The position numbers and the translations under genes were made by a program. Below the pieces are notes generated by a model. That model saw only the letters and a list, made by a program, of their open reading frames with translations. It ran no database searches and had not been told where the DNA came from. Source: Myxococcales bacterium (lineage in GTDB: Bacteria; Myxococcota_A; Polyangia; Nannocystales; Nannocystaceae). From it: 64,000 nucleotides of DNA. Positions 62,853 through 64,000 of the stretch are shown one piece after another (within the stretch, counting starts at the first letter, position 1; every line of letters begins with the position of its first letter). Where the stretch lies: positions 257,542 to 321,541 of the forward strand of contig JACKDW010000011.1 in NCBI GenBank assembly GCA_020633295.1, read 5' to 3'.

Positions 62853-63539
62853 ATGCGACGCATCGCGAGCGCGCTGGGGGACGCGCGCAGCGTCGTCAAC
62901 GTCGGCGCGGGCGCGGGCTCCTACGAGCCGCGCGATCGGGCGGTGATCGCCGTCGAGCCGAGTCACGTGATGGTCGCGCAGCGCGATCCGGCGCGCCCGG
63001 CCGTGCGTGGATCCGCGCAGGCGCTGCCGCTGCACGACGAGTCCGTCGACGCGGCGATGACGGTGCTCTCGCTGCACCACTGGCACCCGGAGCAGCGGCA
63101 GGGCGTGCGCGAGATGTGTCGGGTGGCGCGCGACGTCGTGGTGATCGTCACCATCGACGCGGCCGTCTCGGCGCGCGTGTGGCTGATGGCCGACTACCTG
63201 CACGAGGTCCGCGAGCTCGACCTGCGGATCTTCCCGGCCCCGGAGGCGGTGGCGGGGTGGCTCGACCGGCCGGCGTCGATCGAGGTTGTACCTGTTCACA
63301 GGGACACTCCCGATCACACGCTGCTCTCGTTCTGGGCCCACCCGGAGCGGGTGCTCGACGCGCGGGCGCGGGCGGCGACGTCGGGCTTCGCCCGGCAGCC
63401 GCCGGAGGTCGTCCGGCGCGTCGTCGACGCGGTCGCGGCGGACCTGCGCGACGGGAGCTGGGACCGCCGTCACGGCGCGCTGAGAGGGCTCGAGGAGTAC
63501 GACGCGGGCCTGCGCCTGATCGTCGCGCGCGCCTCGTAG
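62853..63539 (+). CDS. Class I SAM-dependent methyltransferase with an in-frame amber codon near the start
   Basis: The 228 residues carry a methyltransferase Rossmann fold: motif I VVNVGAGAGSYEP, AVEPSHVMVAQR, and motif IV AAMTVLSLHHW. Just upstream, in the same frame, an ATG at 62790 opens MTRYDRIGSG followed by TAG (62820-62822) and AARRREDPGLMRRI. In relatives this segment reads YDRIGxGYAxxRRxDPR, so the TAG stands where Tyr (TAC) is expected. Re-start at ATG 62853, with GGAGG upstream, could still give a protein that lacks the first 21 residues. A one-base sequencing error would restore the full gene. Confidence 0.78.
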   Translation: MRRIASALGDARSVVNVGAGAGSYEPRDRAVIAVEPSHVMVAQRDPARPAVRGSAQALPLHDESVDAAMTVLSLHHWHPEQRQGVREMCRVARDVVVIVTIDAAVSARVWLMADYLHEVRELDLRIFPAPEAVAGWLDRPASIEVVPVHRDTPDHTLLSFWAHPERVLDARARAATSGFARQPPEVVRRVVDAVAADLRDGSWDRRHGALRGLEEYDAGLRLIVARAS

Positions 63540-63588
63540 GGCGGGGCGCTGGCGAGCGGTCGCGCTGATTCTGCTACGCTCGGCGCCG

Positions 63589-64000
63589 ATGACCGAGCGC
63601 TCGGAGGCAGCGGAGGCGCGCGCGTCGGCGGAGCGGCGCGCCCGCGAGGCCGAGCTCGACGCGGGGCTCGTCGCGCGCTGGCAGGCCGGCGAGCGCGAGG
63701 CGTGCAAGGAGCTGTTCGAGCGCTACTACCCCAACATCGCGCGGTTCTTTCGCACCAAGGTGCGCGGGCCCGGGGTCGAGGAGGACCTCGTGCAGATGAC
63801 CTTTTTGCGCTGCTTCGAGGCCGTCTCGCGCCTGCGCGAGCCGGTCGCGTTCCGCAGCTACTTGTTCGGGATCGCGTGCAACACGCTGCGCGAGCACTAT
63901 CGCGGCGCGCGGCGGGAGGCCGAGCTGCTCGGCGCGCCGCTGTCGCGCAGCGTGCTCGAGCTCGCGGGGGAGCTCGGGCCGGGGCCGAGCTCGCTGCTGG
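63589..64000 (+). CDS. Sigma-70-like (ECF-type) RNA polymerase sigma factor, 5' part
   Basis: The frame opens at ATG 63589 and runs off the window after 137 residues. An Arg/Ala-rich lead (AEARASAERRAREAELDAG) is followed by region 2 of a sigma-70 family factor: LVARWQAGEREACKELFERYY, TKVRGPGVEEDLVQMTFLRC, and FRSYLFGIACNTLREHYRG, close to the ECF pattern DLxQxTFLR/AxNxxRDxxR. Region 4 would lie beyond the window. It follows the methyltransferase gene by 49 bases. Confidence 0.85.
   Translation, partial: MTERSEAAEARASAERRAREAELDAGLVARWQAGEREACKELFERYYPNIARFFRTKVRGPGVEEDLVQMTFLRCFEAVSRLREPVAFRSYLFGIACNTLREHYRGARREAELLGAPLSRSVLELAGELGPGPSSLL

Overview
The window is about 70% G+C, densely packed and fully chromosomal in character. 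Tandem runs of secreted lipoproteins with Ser/Thr/Gly/Asp-rich spacers after the lipobox, multidomain Ser/Thr kinases with AAA or TPR tails, sigma-54 enhancer-binding regulators and a sterol-type cyclopropyl isomerase all point to a myxobacterium, most likely of the Nannocystis/Enhygromyxa/Plesiocystis group (inference from gene content only). No tRNA, rRNA, insertion sequence, phage gene or CRISPR array was seen.

Layout. 0-5.3 kb: a sirtuin, then a divergent sulfide-oxidation pair (persulfide dioxygenase-rhodanese and a mitochondrial-type sulfide:quinone oxidoreductase), an NAD-dependent epimerase and a membrane protein. 5.3-11.4 kb: two micro membrane proteins, a FixL-like PAS hybrid kinase, an NtrC-type response regulator and a PAS histidine kinase. 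11.4-16.5 kb: a huge tail-anchored pseudokinase with a long charged helix, then three small CBS-domain proteins. 16.4-24.5 kb: an EamA transporter, a conserved hypothetical, SlyX, a TIGR03032 protein, an integrin-like FG-GAP lipoprotein and a von Willebrand A lipoprotein. 24.7-35.8 kb: glutamate dehydrogenase, a GGDEF/EAL protein, YceI, two FAD enzymes, an esterase lipoprotein, transketolase and a cycloeucalenol cycloisomerase homologue. 35.8-44.8 kb: lipoproteins, patatin, a DUF4874/4832-like protein, a DUF2293-like protein, an IgGFc-binding-like lipoprotein, Sua5 and an outer-membrane-type protein. 44.8-51.9 kb: a kinase/AAA/TPR/GAF gene broken by three apparent frameshifts, a GNAT protein and small secreted or hypothetical proteins. 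52.2-57.8 kb: a radical SAM operon and a pectinacetylesterase lipoprotein facing a TetR regulator. 58-64 kb: a Ser/Thr kinase-TPR gene with a frameshift at DFG, hypotheticals, a methyltransferase with an amber codon, and the start of an ECF-like sigma factor cut by the window edge.

The most notable coherent signal is a set of seven -24/-12 (sigma-54) promoter matches. They lie in front of the sulfide oxidoreductase, the persulfide dioxygenase, both micro membrane proteins, the NtrC-type regulator itself and two divergent CBS proteins. The CBS pair has a perfect inverted repeat midway between its promoters. Together with the FixL-like PAS domain of the adjacent kinase, this suggests one locally encoded redox/oxygen-responsive sigma-54 regulon controlling sulfide oxidation and small energy-sensing proteins. 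The promoter matches are seen directly; the regulon and its signal are inference.
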